From positions 1 through 15,335 of the forward strand of contig JAUXNL010000097.1 in the NCBI GenBank assembly GCA_030684415.1: DNA of 15,335 bases, read 5' to 3'. Shown one piece after another: positions 1 to 8,689 of this stretch; within the stretch, counting starts at the first letter, position 1, and each line of letters begins with the position of its first letter. This DNA is from Moraxellaceae bacterium (lineage in GTDB: Bacteria; Pseudomonadota; Gammaproteobacteria; Pseudomonadales; Moraxellaceae). The position numbers were made by a program, and so were the translations under genes. The notes below the pieces were generated by a model. That model saw only the letters and a list, made by a program, of their open reading frames with translations. It was not told the DNA's origin and searched no databases.

Positions 1-1068
1 GCCGGTGGCCGAGCTGCCGCCGCCACCGCCAAATCCGCCGTCACCGCCGGTGCCAGCGGCACTGCCGCCGCCCCCACCACCGAAGCCGCCACGGCCACCA
101 TTGCCGGTCAGGCTGCCGCCGCCGCCGCCGGCAAAGCCGCCCGCGCCGCCGTCGCCCGAATCACTGCCGCCACCACCACCACCAAAGCCGCCGTTGCCAC
201 CATTTGCTGCACCGGCCGTGGCCCCCAGTCCACCCCCACCGGCACTGCCGCCGGCCGCCGAGCCGCCACCCCCACCGCCGTTGGCGCCACCGCCATTGGC
301 ATCACTGCTGGCACCGCTACCGTTGGTATTCCAGTAAAGATTTTGCGTGCCAGCACTGCCGGCCACACCATTGCCGCCGGCGCCGCTATAGCCACCACCG
401 CCGCCGGTGCCGGCCGTGCCGCTGCCGCCCGCGCCGTTCAGGCCGCCACCACCGCCAGCGCTGGCGCCAGCATTACCCCCGTCGCCACGCAAACCGCCGC
501 CGCCGCCGGCTACACCGCTACCGCCGTCGCCTTCCAGACCGCCGCCACCCCCGCCCAGTCCGGCCGCGCCATCACCACCAGAGGCGGTGTTGTCGAGAAT
601 CTTCACATTGCTGAGCGTGACATCGGCACGGCCGTTCACCAGCAGCGCACCGCCCGATCCCAAGCCACCACCGCCGCCATCGGCACCATCGCCACCGGCG
701 GCCAGGCCGCCTTTCAGTGTGAGGTTGGTCACCTGCACCAGAATGCGCGGGCCACCAGCATCGTCACTCGCACCCGCCACCAGCAACTGGTGCTGGCCCA
801 GCCCGTCGAGCACATAGTTGTTGCCGCGCAGGGTCACGGTATTGAGTAGCGGCGGCAGCGAATCGCTGAGCGTGATGTTGGCGCGGATATCAATGAAGTG
901 CGCCCCGCCCGTGGCATTCGCATCCAGGATGGCCTGGCGCAACTGTGCCTCATTGGTGGCTACATAAGTGGCGGCATGGGTGGTTTGCAGCAAGGCAATC
1001 AGACAGGCCGCGGCCAGTGTTTTGCGGGCAAACGGGGGGCGTGACAAACGCTTCGGGGAAATTGACAT
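1..1068 (-). CDS. Exported PGRS-like glycine-rich surface protein, 3' end missing
   Basis: An uninterrupted reading frame runs from an ATG at 1068 to the left edge (356 codons seen, no stop), so the protein is larger. Residues 1-32 form a signal peptide: basic Lys/Arg start, hydrophobic AAACLIALLQTT, likely cleavage after THA. Residues 33 to about 140 alternate short beta-strand-like segments (ITLSDSLPPLLNTVTLRG, VTLSNVKILDNTASG), as in right-handed beta-helix adhesins. From about 115 on, the chain is dominated by GGxGG units (GGGGGSAAGTGGDGGFGGG), with almost no charge or Cys. Exported proteins of this build are usually surface or secreted; a C-terminal autotransporter barrel or sorting motif would lie outside the window. 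The ribosome site is weak. The gene diverges from ettA. The opposite strand reads as artificial Pro/Ala-rich frames because of the GGC/GGT bias. The reading frame is certain; the surface role is inferred. Confidence 0.85.
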   Translation of the reverse strand, partial: MSISPKRLSRPPFARKTLAAACLIALLQTTHAATYVATNEAQLRQAILDANATGGAHFIDIRANITLSDSLPPLLNTVTLRGNNYVLDGLGQHQLLVAGASDDAGGPRILVQVTNLTLKGGLAAGGDGADGGGGGLGSGGALLVNGRADVTLSNVKILDNTASGGDGAAGLGGGGGGLEGDGGSGVAGGGGGLRGDGGNAGASAGGGGGLNGAGGSGTAGTGGGGGYSGAGGNGVAGSAGTQNLYWNTNGSGASSDANGGGANGGGGGGSAAGGSAGGGGLGATAGAANGGNGGFGGGGGGSDSGDGGAGGFAGGGGGSLTGNGGRGGFGGGGGGSAAGTGGDGGFGGGGGSSATG

Positions 1069-1251
1069 GGCAAGCCAGCTTTTATTGTTATGGTGTTTTT
1101 ATCGGGCAAGGCGAAAGCAGCAAGGCAGGCGTGCATGCATCGGAAACCCGTGAGTTCCGTATGCTTATACCTGAGCGAGTGAGGCAGGCCAATTGCCACC
1201 GCGCTGTAATCGGGCCGATGCCGGTAAAAATGCCACCGGCGGCGCTGCCCC

Positions 1252-1280
1252 CTGCCAGTCCGGCGCCCAACCGGTATACT
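1252..1280 (+). promoter_or_regulatory. Candidate sigma-70 promoter of ettA
   Basis: CTGCCA at 1252-1257 (4 of 6 to TTGACA) and TATACT at 1275-1280 (5 of 6 to TATAAT) are separated by exactly 17 bases. Transcription would begin near 1287, giving a leader of about 95 bases before ettA. This rests on consensus matching only. Confidence 0.4.
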
Positions 1281-1292
1281 CGCGCCGGTTAT

Positions 1293-1321
1293 GGCCGGCC
1301 GTGTCCGGCCTCAGGTTTTTT
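1293..1321 (+). other. Hairpin plus T run in the ettA leader, attenuator-like
   Basis: GGCCGG at 1293-1298 pairs perfectly with CCGGCC at 1305-1310 around a 6-base loop. After five bases comes TTTTTT at 1316-1321. It lies between the candidate promoter and the ettA start. The distance from stem to T run is longer than in a classic terminator, so attenuation is only a possibility. Confidence 0.3.
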
Positions 1322-1380
1322 ACGGCACACCCACGGTGGCGGCCTGCCCGCCCCGTCTCACCCCCGCAAGGTAGTTACAG

Positions 1381-3042
<1,662 letters not shown>

Positions 3043-3049
3043 GCCAGAA

Positions 3050-3709
3050 ATGGTCATGCGCCACTTGGTGCTGGTAGTGATGCTGGCTGTCGGGAGTTCG
3101 TGCTGGGCTGATGTTGATGCCCAGCACGAGCCTGGCAAACTCGTGATCGTATCGAGTGGTAATGTCCGTTACCCCGCCGCGGCGGCTCATCAAAGGTTGT
3201 CCGGGAAGGTCAACGTGCGTTTGCGAGTGGCGCCTGATGGGGCTGTTAGCAAAGTTGCACTTGTCCAGAGCTCCGGTCACAAGTTGTTGGATGATCAGGC
3301 CCTGATCGCTGCATTTACATGGAAATTCAATCCGCTGCCAAAAAATTCGGAAACTCGTGATCGCTTTGCGATTCTGCCGATCACTTTTGAAGAGGGACCG
3401 CTTGATGGCGACGGATTTGGCTTGGTATTGCCTTATGTTCGGTATCCGCTGCTTTCGCGGATGCTTAATGAAAAGGGACGTTTGATCTTGAAAGTCAGGT
3501 TGTCGGAGTCATTGCGGGTTGAGGAAGGCAGCATGCTTTTGTCGTCAGGGTTTGATCGTTTGGATAGTGCTGCTCTTGCAGCGGTCAAAGATTTTTCTTT
3601 CTTTCGAAAGAATGAAAATGAGCGAATGAAGTCAGAGTGGCGATATATTGAGATCATCTTTGATGGTGAAGTGTCATCAAGGCTCCTGCCGTCTGCTCCT
3701 GATGTTTAG
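3050..3709 (+). CDS. Periplasmic protein with two TonB C-terminal-like repeats
   Basis: The 219-residue product begins with a signal peptide (MVMRHLVLVVMLAVGSSCWA, likely cut before DVDA). Residues 38-113 resemble a TonB C-terminal domain: VRYPAAAAHQRLSGKVNVRL, APDGAVSKVALVQSSGHKLLD, WKFNPLP. Residues 129-206 repeat the pattern in degenerate form: VRYPLLSRMLNEKGRLILKV, LLSSGFDRLDSAALAAVKDF. Classic TonB carries energy from ExbB/ExbD to outer-membrane receptors through an N-terminal anchor and Pro-rich spacer. Both are missing here and no exbBD lies nearby, so energy transduction is doubtful; a periplasmic binding or scaffold role is as likely. The frame is open back to 2876 inside ettA, but the signal peptide fixes the start at 3050 or 3056. 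The ribosome site is weak. GC is visibly lower than in ettA, which could mean transfer. Confidence 0.75.
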   Translation: MVMRHLVLVVMLAVGSSCWADVDAQHEPGKLVIVSSGNVRYPAAAAHQRLSGKVNVRLRVAPDGAVSKVALVQSSGHKLLDDQALIAAFTWKFNPLPKNSETRDRFAILPITFEEGPLDGDGFGLVLPYVRYPLLSRMLNEKGRLILKVRLSESLRVEEGSMLLSSGFDRLDSAALAAVKDFSFFRKNENERMKSEWRYIEIIFDGEVSSRLLPSAPDV

Positions 3710-3782
3710 TGGGTTGGAGAAAGAGTATTCAGTTTTTGGGGCGTTGAAATCCTGAGCGTCATGGCATGGAAGCGCAAATAAA

Positions 3783-3813
3783 GGGGAAGAAAGGGGTCGG
3801 GAAGATAAGGGGG
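3783..3813 (+). promoter_or_regulatory. G-quadruplex motif upstream of the DpnI-like gene
   Basis: Four G tracts (GGGG 3783-3786, GGGG 3793-3796, GGG 3799-3801, GGGGG 3809-3813) are separated by loops of 6, 2 and 7 bases. This fits the standard intramolecular quadruplex rule. It ends about 16 bases before the ribosome site of the nuclease gene, so it probably lies in the leader RNA or promoter. Function is inferred. Confidence 0.45.
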
Positions 3814-3845
3814 CGGCTAGCCTTCTTTGGAGAGGTGGACGAAAC

Positions 3846-4646
3846 GTGGCGCACGAGACTAGTAGCATGCTTTCTCTTCTCTCCGACCATCTGCCTTCCG
3901 GCAGCTCACTCAAAGGCAGTCAGAAGGTTCGCGTGATGTCGGAGGCGTGGGCGGCCAAGCATGTTTTCTGCCCTGCCTGTGGTCGGGAGCTGCACTCGCT
4001 CAAGGCCAATCAGCCTGTGGCCGATTTTGAGTGTGGTCAGTGCCGGCGCCAGTACGAGCTCAAGAGCAAAGCCGGCCTCTTCGGCAAGAAAATAGTGGAT
4101 GGCGCCTACGCCACCATGATGCAGCGGCTCAGCGACGAAAGTGCCCCTAATCTGCTCCTGCTTTCTTACGAAAAAACGTCATTCAAGCCGCTGGGATTTT
4201 TTGCCATCCCCAGCCGGTTTTTTCGCCCGGTAGCAATTGAGAAGCGCAAGCCATTGTCCGACTCGGCGCGTCGTGCGGGCTGGGTGGGCTGCAACATCTT
4301 GTTGGGCGAAATTCCGTTGGCAGGGCGGATTACCTATATCCAGCACCAGTCAATGCGTCCCAAGGCGCAGGTGATGGAAGAGTGGCGCATGGCGGACGAT
4401 ATCGCCCAAGCCCGCCTGGAGACCAAGGGCTGGCTGCTCGACGTGATGCTCTGCGTGGATTCCATCGGGAAGCCGGCGTTCACGCTGGCTGACGTGTACC
4501 GCTTCGAGACGCATCTGGCGGCACGTCACCCCGGCAATAATTTCGTTCGAGACAAGATTCGCCAGCAGTTGCAGCGGCTGCGCGATATTGGCTATTTGCA
4601 CTTCACCGGGCGTGGCCACTACCGGCTAGCTCATGCCGCTGAATAA
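3846..4646 (+). CDS. DpnI-type methyl-directed restriction endonuclease (cuts Gm6ATC)
   Basis: DpnI enzymes cut GATC only when its adenine is methylated, so they destroy incoming Dam-modified DNA and need no partner methylase. The 266 residues align along their length with my recollection of pneumococcal DpnI (254 aa): SQKVRVMSEAW, CPACG, NQPVADFECGQC, ELKSKAGLF, DGAYATMMQR, SARRAGWVGCNI, TLADVYRFE, KIRQQLQRLRD, FTGRGHYRL. The PD-(D/E)xK catalytic set is D60, E71, K73, with the same D-to-E spacing as DpnI D53/E64/K66. C42/C45 and C63/C66 suggest a structural metal site. Residues about 190-262 match the winged-helix domain that also reads m6A. The start is GTG with GGAGAGG ten bases upstream; an ATG at 3867 is the alternative. 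Neisseria has a functional relative, the dam-replacing gene. A 59-aa gene follows 13 bases after the stop. Confidence 0.95.
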   Translation: MAHETSSMLSLLSDHLPSGSSLKGSQKVRVMSEAWAAKHVFCPACGRELHSLKANQPVADFECGQCRRQYELKSKAGLFGKKIVDGAYATMMQRLSDESAPNLLLLSYEKTSFKPLGFFAIPSRFFRPVAIEKRKPLSDSARRAGWVGCNILLGEIPLAGRITYIQHQSMRPKAQVMEEWRMADDIAQARLETKGWLLDVMLCVDSIGKPAFTLADVYRFETHLAARHPGNNFVRDKIRQQLQRLRDIGYLHFTGRGHYRLAHAAE

Positions 4647-4659
4647 ACCGGAGCATGCA

Positions 4660-4839
4660 ATGAAACTGACTGCCACCACCGTGCAGGAACTTCGCCGGAT
4701 TCTTGATGCCTTACCGGCGGAGGCAGAGGTGTCGTTCGCTGGCGAATCCGGCCTTGCGGTCCTCCTTCAGCACAACGCCGCGGGCCGTGCAGTGGTGTCG
4801 ATTGACCATATCGGCTTCGACGTGCCAGAAAGCGCGTAA
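4660..4839 (+). CDS. Small hypothetical protein linked to the DpnI-like gene
   Basis: This 59-residue protein is not recognised. It starts 13 bases after the nuclease stop with GGAG six bases upstream of ATG 4660, so the two genes probably share a transcript. An in-frame ATG at 4633 overlaps the nuclease gene but has no ribosome site. The sequence suggests an amphipathic helix (VQELRRILDALPAEAEV), then beta strands (LAVLLQHN, AVVSIDHIGFDV) and an acidic end. There is no signal peptide, membrane segment or Cys. The linkage suggests a role in controlling or assisting the nuclease, but that is inference. The pneumococcal DpnI locus also carries a small companion gene (dpnD), though I see no sequence match. 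Confidence 0.65.
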   Translation: MKLTATTVQELRRILDALPAEAEVSFAGESGLAVLLQHNAAGRAVVSIDHIGFDVPESA

Positions 4840-4919
4840 TGAAGTTTCGCCCGCACCTTGCAGAGATGTGGAGCGATTCCAGGCCAAGCCTGACGCATCA
4901 TGAAGCGCCTCGGCATGAC

Positions 4920-6635
4920 CTACAGGAACTCCGTCAGGCCAGATCCATCTGGGGGAGTGATGGGGGTCACAAGCGCTTCCTCGCTGCTGCCGATACAGTG
5001 CTGGTAGGTTCCGCCTCCGCCCATTACGCTGAAAAATCCCTGACCCGTCACCAGACTGCGGCGAACGGCAAGCTCATAGGGGCCACTCTCATGAGCCAAC
5101 ACGAGAGTCAATCTGCCGTAGGGGCGAATGATTGGCGTAAACACATCGCCGAGATGGAGATGGTCCGTGACCTCGTTCAGCTGAACACTGCTGTCCGTCT
5201 CCTGTATTTCCTGCATCACCTCAGGTGACAAAAACGGCAGCGACACATCGGGCAATGACAGCACGCCATTACTCACGGTGACGTTCACCCGCTGCGAGTA
5301 GTCAGGGTATTCGCACTGATAGTTCCCATCAGGCAGCCAGGCCCGCAGCCGTGTGGGGCTGATATGGGAGCGCGGCTCGAACACGGGGAATCCCGTGCAT
5401 TGCCAGCGGTTTTGGTTGATCGCCACATCGCCACTGCCATCGGCGCGGAAATCAACACGCAACGTCACTATGTCTGAAAGGGAAAAGGTGGGAAGCCCGG
5501 TAATGAGGCCTGCACTTGGCGAGAGCGTGGCCGCGGCGATGGGTGAGCCGGGCTGCAAAAAATCTGCTTCACGACCGATGCGGATGACGGAGGTATCGGC
5601 CGCATCACGCACCCACCCCTGCGAGGCACCGGCCAGCAAAGTCAGGCGGCCAAACTCGCCAGAGGCAGAAAAGCTGCCGTCTGGGAGAATGGTCAGTTGC
5701 GCAGGCGTGGGGGTTCCGATGCCCGGAAATGCTTGCTTGCAGGACAGTGGATAGTTGCCGTCAAAACGTTCACCAATGTAGCGGTCGACCAGAGGAATTT
5801 GAGCTGTTGCGGTTTGCACGCGTTTCTGGAACTGCTGCACTGCCAGTGCAATCACCTCGGGCAAGGGCACTCGTCGATGACTCGAGCCGGGGTAAAGCGC
5901 GGAGCCTATCGTCGTGCCGGCCCGCAGGCCATCCAGCGCCCCATCCGAGAAATCTGCCGCCACCGCATCGATCAGGTCCAGCAAGGCGCTGCAGGTTGGG
6001 CCGGCGACGCAGTCGGGCTGCTCCTGCGCTCCCTGCCAAAAGGCATGCTGTGCCAGACCCGCAAGCTGGTTGGCATAGGCACCGGCCCAGCTGTCGTCAT
6101 CTGGCAGGTCGGTGGGGTCGTCCACCATGACCGGCACATCCAGATAGGAACTGCCGGCGGCTGGACTGAAAATGGCGGCCAGTTCGGTTTCGGCCTGCGT
6201 GATCACGGCGGGCGTGAGTGCGCCTGTACCCGCCAAGGCGCGGGCGCGCTGGTAGATGATTTCCGTAAAGGCGGTCACGGTAACCTGGGCGCGCGGACCG
6301 ACACTGACGGCGTGTAGGCTGCGGCCTGCCGGCAAGGGGCGGAATTGGCCCATGCCTTCGTCGAAATAGCGGGCCTCGGGCACGCCCTGCAGCTCAATAA
6401 TAAAGCCGACTTGGTTGGCCGGCAGGTTCACGGCCACACTACCACTGCTGCCCACGACCCCTTGCCCAAGGACGGCGCCCTGGAGGCTGAGTACGCGCAC
6501 CACGGCCCCCTGTACTTTGCCCAGCGACGGGGTGACGTCCATGGAGGTGGTGGCAACATCGGCGCGGTAATCGTCTCCGCAGGCGGCCAGCAGCGTCAGC
6601 AGCACAGCTGACAAGAGTACATTCAGTCGTTTCAT
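4920..6635 (-). CDS. Large outer-membrane lipoprotein of unknown function
   Basis: The 571-residue product begins with a classic lipoprotein signal (MKRLNVLLSAVLLTLLAACG) with lipobox LAAC and acylated Cys19. The +2 residue is Gly, not Asp, so the Lol pathway would send it to the outer membrane. ATG 6635 is preferred because AGGGA sits five bases before it; the ATG two codons earlier overlaps that ribosome site. Residues about 40-110 look like a small beta-sandwich (GKVQGAVVRVLSLQGAVLGQG). A helical, Ala-rich middle follows, then two beta-rich modules that resemble each other: FDGNYPLSCKQAF with LTILPDGSFSASG, and LPDGNYQCEYP with NVTVSNGVLSLPD. Several Cys pairs could form disulphides. No enzymatic motif is visible. 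It converges on the DpnI operon, with 80 bases and no clear terminator between. Confidence 0.8.
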   Translation of the reverse strand: MKRLNVLLSAVLLTLLAACGDDYRADVATTSMDVTPSLGKVQGAVVRVLSLQGAVLGQGVVGSSGSVAVNLPANQVGFIIELQGVPEARYFDEGMGQFRPLPAGRSLHAVSVGPRAQVTVTAFTEIIYQRARALAGTGALTPAVITQAETELAAIFSPAAGSSYLDVPVMVDDPTDLPDDDSWAGAYANQLAGLAQHAFWQGAQEQPDCVAGPTCSALLDLIDAVAADFSDGALDGLRAGTTIGSALYPGSSHRRVPLPEVIALAVQQFQKRVQTATAQIPLVDRYIGERFDGNYPLSCKQAFPGIGTPTPAQLTILPDGSFSASGEFGRLTLLAGASQGWVRDAADTSVIRIGREADFLQPGSPIAAATLSPSAGLITGLPTFSLSDIVTLRVDFRADGSGDVAINQNRWQCTGFPVFEPRSHISPTRLRAWLPDGNYQCEYPDYSQRVNVTVSNGVLSLPDVSLPFLSPEVMQEIQETDSSVQLNEVTDHLHLGDVFTPIIRPYGRLTLVLAHESGPYELAVRRSLVTGQGFFSVMGGGGTYQHCIGSSEEALVTPITPPDGSGLTEFL

Positions 6636-7149
6636 GGTCATCCCTGACAGATTCCTGCCGCGACTCTAGCCCATGAGCGCCACAAAAATACATCTCTGGG
6701 GTGGTGGGGCCAAAGAATGACGAGCCCGGAGTCGCCACAACCTGCCTTTGTCGTATGACGTGCCAGGCGCGGGGTCGACGGGCCGCATGAATGGCGCACA
6801 ACAAACAAAGCGGTCCAAACAAAGCTGGCGGAGTCAGTTGATTGGGCTGCTGGTGACGCCGTCATGCTTCGTTTGATGCGTTTCGACGTATAAAGAGCGT
6901 ATTTCTCATGATGACGGGCGCTAGCAGGAGAGTGGCGTGAAATGACAAACCCGGCACCGCTTCTTATCGCCGCTGCGCAATGCCTGAGCGGGTGCGCCCC
7001 TTCATCCGCCTTCCGGCACTTCCCGCAAAAGACGTCAGAAAGTCCATGCGATGTCGGAGGCGCAGGGAGCAGGCTTATTCTCTGGACTCACTTGTGGGGG
7101 CATGCAGCCAACACCCGATCATCGTCACCCCTCTGGACGCTACCCGACA
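6636..7149. other. Divergent gene-poor region before the DoxX-like gene
   Basis: About 510 bases without a convincing gene. It contains the candidate lipoprotein promoter and an AT-rich patch with TATAAA at 6889-6894. An AGGAG at 6926-6930 stands 11 bases before ATG 6942. That ATG opens a 71-codon frame whose TGA overlaps the DoxX start (ATGCCTGA, 7150-7157). The peptide (MTNPAPLLIAAAQCLSGCAP...) matches no family I know and its composition is not protein-like. It may be non-coding or serve only to couple translation. Confidence 0.5.
6685..6713 (-). promoter_or_regulatory. Candidate promoter of the lipoprotein gene
   Basis: On the minus strand TTGGCC (4 of 6 to the -35 consensus) and TATTTT (4 of 6 to the -10) are separated by 17 bases, about 50 bases upstream of the lipoprotein start. 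Both boxes are imperfect, so this is tentative. Confidence 0.3.
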
Positions 7150-7533
7150 ATGCCTGACCTCTCGCTGCAGATATGCCGCTTCACCTTGGCCTTCATCTGG
7201 ATGTATCAGGGCATCGTGCCCAAGTGGCTGGGGCCGCATGCGGATGAACTGGCCATCAACATGGCGACAGGTGCAACGCTGGAGCAGGCCGTGCAGATCT
7301 CCCGAGTGGGCGGCACGCTTGAAGTGATGTTCGGTGTGCTGGTGTTTGTGGCGTGGCGAAAGCCATGGGTGTTTGCGCTGTCGGCGCTGGGCATCGCGCT
7401 GCTGCATGCTGTTGTCGTGGTGTTCCAGCCTGCGCTGCAACTGGCTGCATTCAATCCCGTCATCATCAATGCCGCCATCATGGCGCTCTCACTGATTGGT
7501 CACGAGCGCGCGCGTGCAGCGCAACAGCGCTGA
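7150..7533 (+). CDS. DoxX-like four-helix membrane protein
   Basis: The 127-residue product has four hydrophobic segments at about 5-24, 55-68, 74-92 and 100-117. The sequence LQICRFTLAFIWMYQGIVPK with the following WLGPHADEL fits the DoxX-like family (DoxX_3 type), small inner-membrane proteins sometimes fused to or next to short-chain oxidoreductases. Their biochemical role is poorly known; some relatives are tied to thiol redox stress. The start is set at ATG 7150, directly before the first helix. The frame is open to 7051, but the extra residues (HRHPSGRYPT) look non-coding. The ribosome site is weak, and a short upstream frame ends across this start, so translational coupling is possible. 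It converges with the DUF2235 gene. Confidence 0.75.
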   Translation: MPDLSLQICRFTLAFIWMYQGIVPKWLGPHADELAINMATGATLEQAVQISRVGGTLEVMFGVLVFVAWRKPWVFALSALGIALLHAVVVVFQPALQLAAFNPVIINAAIMALSLIGHERARAAQQR

Positions 7534-7543
7534 AGAATTTTTT

Positions 7544-7579
7544 GGCCGAAAATAGAACGATGGCGTTTATTTTTCGGCC
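7544..7579. terminator. Hairpin between convergent genes, likely bidirectional stop
   Basis: GGCCGAAAA (7544-7552) pairs perfectly with TTTTCGGCC (7571-7579) around an 18-base loop, between the stops at 7533 (+) and 7607 (-). It is placed as a shared terminator, but neither strand has a T run directly after the stem, so it is not a textbook intrinsic terminator. Confidence 0.4.
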
Positions 7580-7606
7580 CTCATAGAGCCCTGCTTTCAT
7601 CAAGCA

Positions 7607-8689
7607 TCAGATCGTGATGCCCCGCCGGGCCAGATAATCGAACAAGCCTTTGGGCTGATAGCCCTTGGCCAGCCACTCCAGTTTTTCCTGTTTTCGCATC
7701 AGCGTCAGCACACTCTCGTCGAGCACTTCATTCGTGATCTTCGTTGGAGTGTTGTCGATAGGCCGATCAACCGGGTCCATCAACTGATACAGACGGTTCT
7801 TCACAGTTTCATCGTGGCAAACACATACACCAGAGCCATTTGCAGGCAGCGGGCTGATCGTCAGTCCGGCTTGGTGTGCTTTTTCGGCCATCCACAGCAA
7901 AGTTTTTCGTGCGAGTCCGTTGTCGTGATAGCCGCCGCCGATATCGGCATGAGCGCCGATAAACCAGCGTTGCTCCAGCACTTGCTGTGGATTCTTGGGC
8001 GTACCGTCTTCGTTCAGGCTTTGCTCCCATGGCGTGTGCAAGAACAGCTTCCGGCGCTCGCAGATGGCCACGGCCTGATAGGCGTTCGACACCGTGCTCG
8101 ACAGGGTGGTGTCGTGAAACTGGCTGAACCGGCTGATGAAAAGGCCAGGCAATAGCGGATTGCCCAGTGCGCCCACGGTATCGAATACACCGATAAAGTG
8201 GATACGGGTGGTTTGCTCGACGGCATGTGCGCCGCGAAAGCGGGTGGCAATTTCTTTATCGGGATGCGATTTGGCGTTGGTGTTGCGATAGAAGCGGTAA
8301 GCGTCGTCGATGCTGGCGGCGCTGTTTGTGCGCAAGATGCCACATTTTCGGATCATGCCGCCGAGGCTGCGCACGGCGAAGGCGCCGCGGCTGAAGCCGA
8401 AAAGATAAATCTGGTCGCCGGGGGCGTAGTTTTTTATCAGCCAGGCATAGGCTTCCTTGATGCGGTCGCTGGTGCCGCTGCCGGAATACCCTTCGTAAAG
8501 ATCTTTGAGCTTGTTGCCGGTAGCGCCGACGCCCTCCGAGTAATGCACCAACTGGAACGGGCCCGATCCTTCTTTTATTTCTGGGGTTGCGCTACGCAGT
8601 TGGAAAACATTGGTGGGGGCCGGATGGCCCTTGTCGTGCTGGGTGGGTTCGTTCCAGGTGCCGTCAATAAAAATGGCAAGCCGCTTCAT
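7607..8689 (-). CDS. DUF2235 alpha/beta-hydrolase (Tle1-like lipase fold)
   Basis: The 360-residue product has the DUF2235 hallmarks: FIDGTWN near the start (7-13), the nucleophile elbow YLFGFSRGAFAVRSL with Ser100, FIGVFDTVGALG with Asp170, and GAHADIGGGY with His248. These give a plausible Ser-Asp-His triad. The family includes Tle1 phospholipases delivered by type VI secretion, but many members are stand-alone. Here there is no VgrG, PAAR, adaptor or immunity gene nearby, no signal peptide and no long C-terminal membrane region, so a cytosolic esterase or lipase is the safer reading. The start is ATG 8689 because GGAG lies seven bases upstream and MKRLAIFIDGTWN begins typically; an in-frame ATG at 8719 lacks this. 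The upstream DNA is rich in inverted repeats. Confidence 0.88.
   Translation of the reverse strand: MKRLAIFIDGTWNEPTQHDKGHPAPTNVFQLRSATPEIKEGSGPFQLVHYSEGVGATGNKLKDLYEGYSGSGTSDRIKEAYAWLIKNYAPGDQIYLFGFSRGAFAVRSLGGMIRKCGILRTNSAASIDDAYRFYRNTNAKSHPDKEIATRFRGAHAVEQTTRIHFIGVFDTVGALGNPLLPGLFISRFSQFHDTTLSSTVSNAYQAVAICERRKLFLHTPWEQSLNEDGTPKNPQQVLEQRWFIGAHADIGGGYHDNGLARKTLLWMAEKAHQAGLTISPLPANGSGVCVCHDETVKNRLYQLMDPVDRPIDNTPTKITNEVLDESVLTLMRKQEKLEWLAKGYQPKGLFDYLARRGITI

Larger units (their letters stand above)
1069..1380. other. Divergent intergenic region between glycine-rich gene and ettA
   Basis: These 312 bases have no convincing gene; the frames crossing them lack plausible ribosome sites and family-like sequence. 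They hold the candidate ettA promoter (1252-1280), a GGCCGG/CCGGCC hairpin followed by a T run (1293-1321), and the ettA ribosome site AAGG at 1368-1371. Confidence 0.7.

Noticed and set aside
5..849. Long plus-strand Pro/Ala- and His/Arg-rich frames
   Set aside because: They are antisense reflections of the GGC/GGT-rich minus-strand gene, which has a signal peptide and a continuous frame.
4839..5228. Plus-strand frame of 129 codons after the 59-aa gene
   Set aside because: No ribosome site, and it runs antisense through the 3' end of the lipoprotein gene.
7607..8689. DUF2235 gene considered as part of a type VI effector-immunity locus
   Set aside because: No VgrG, PAAR, adaptor or periplasmic immunity gene lies nearby and the protein is shorter than typical Tle1 effectors.
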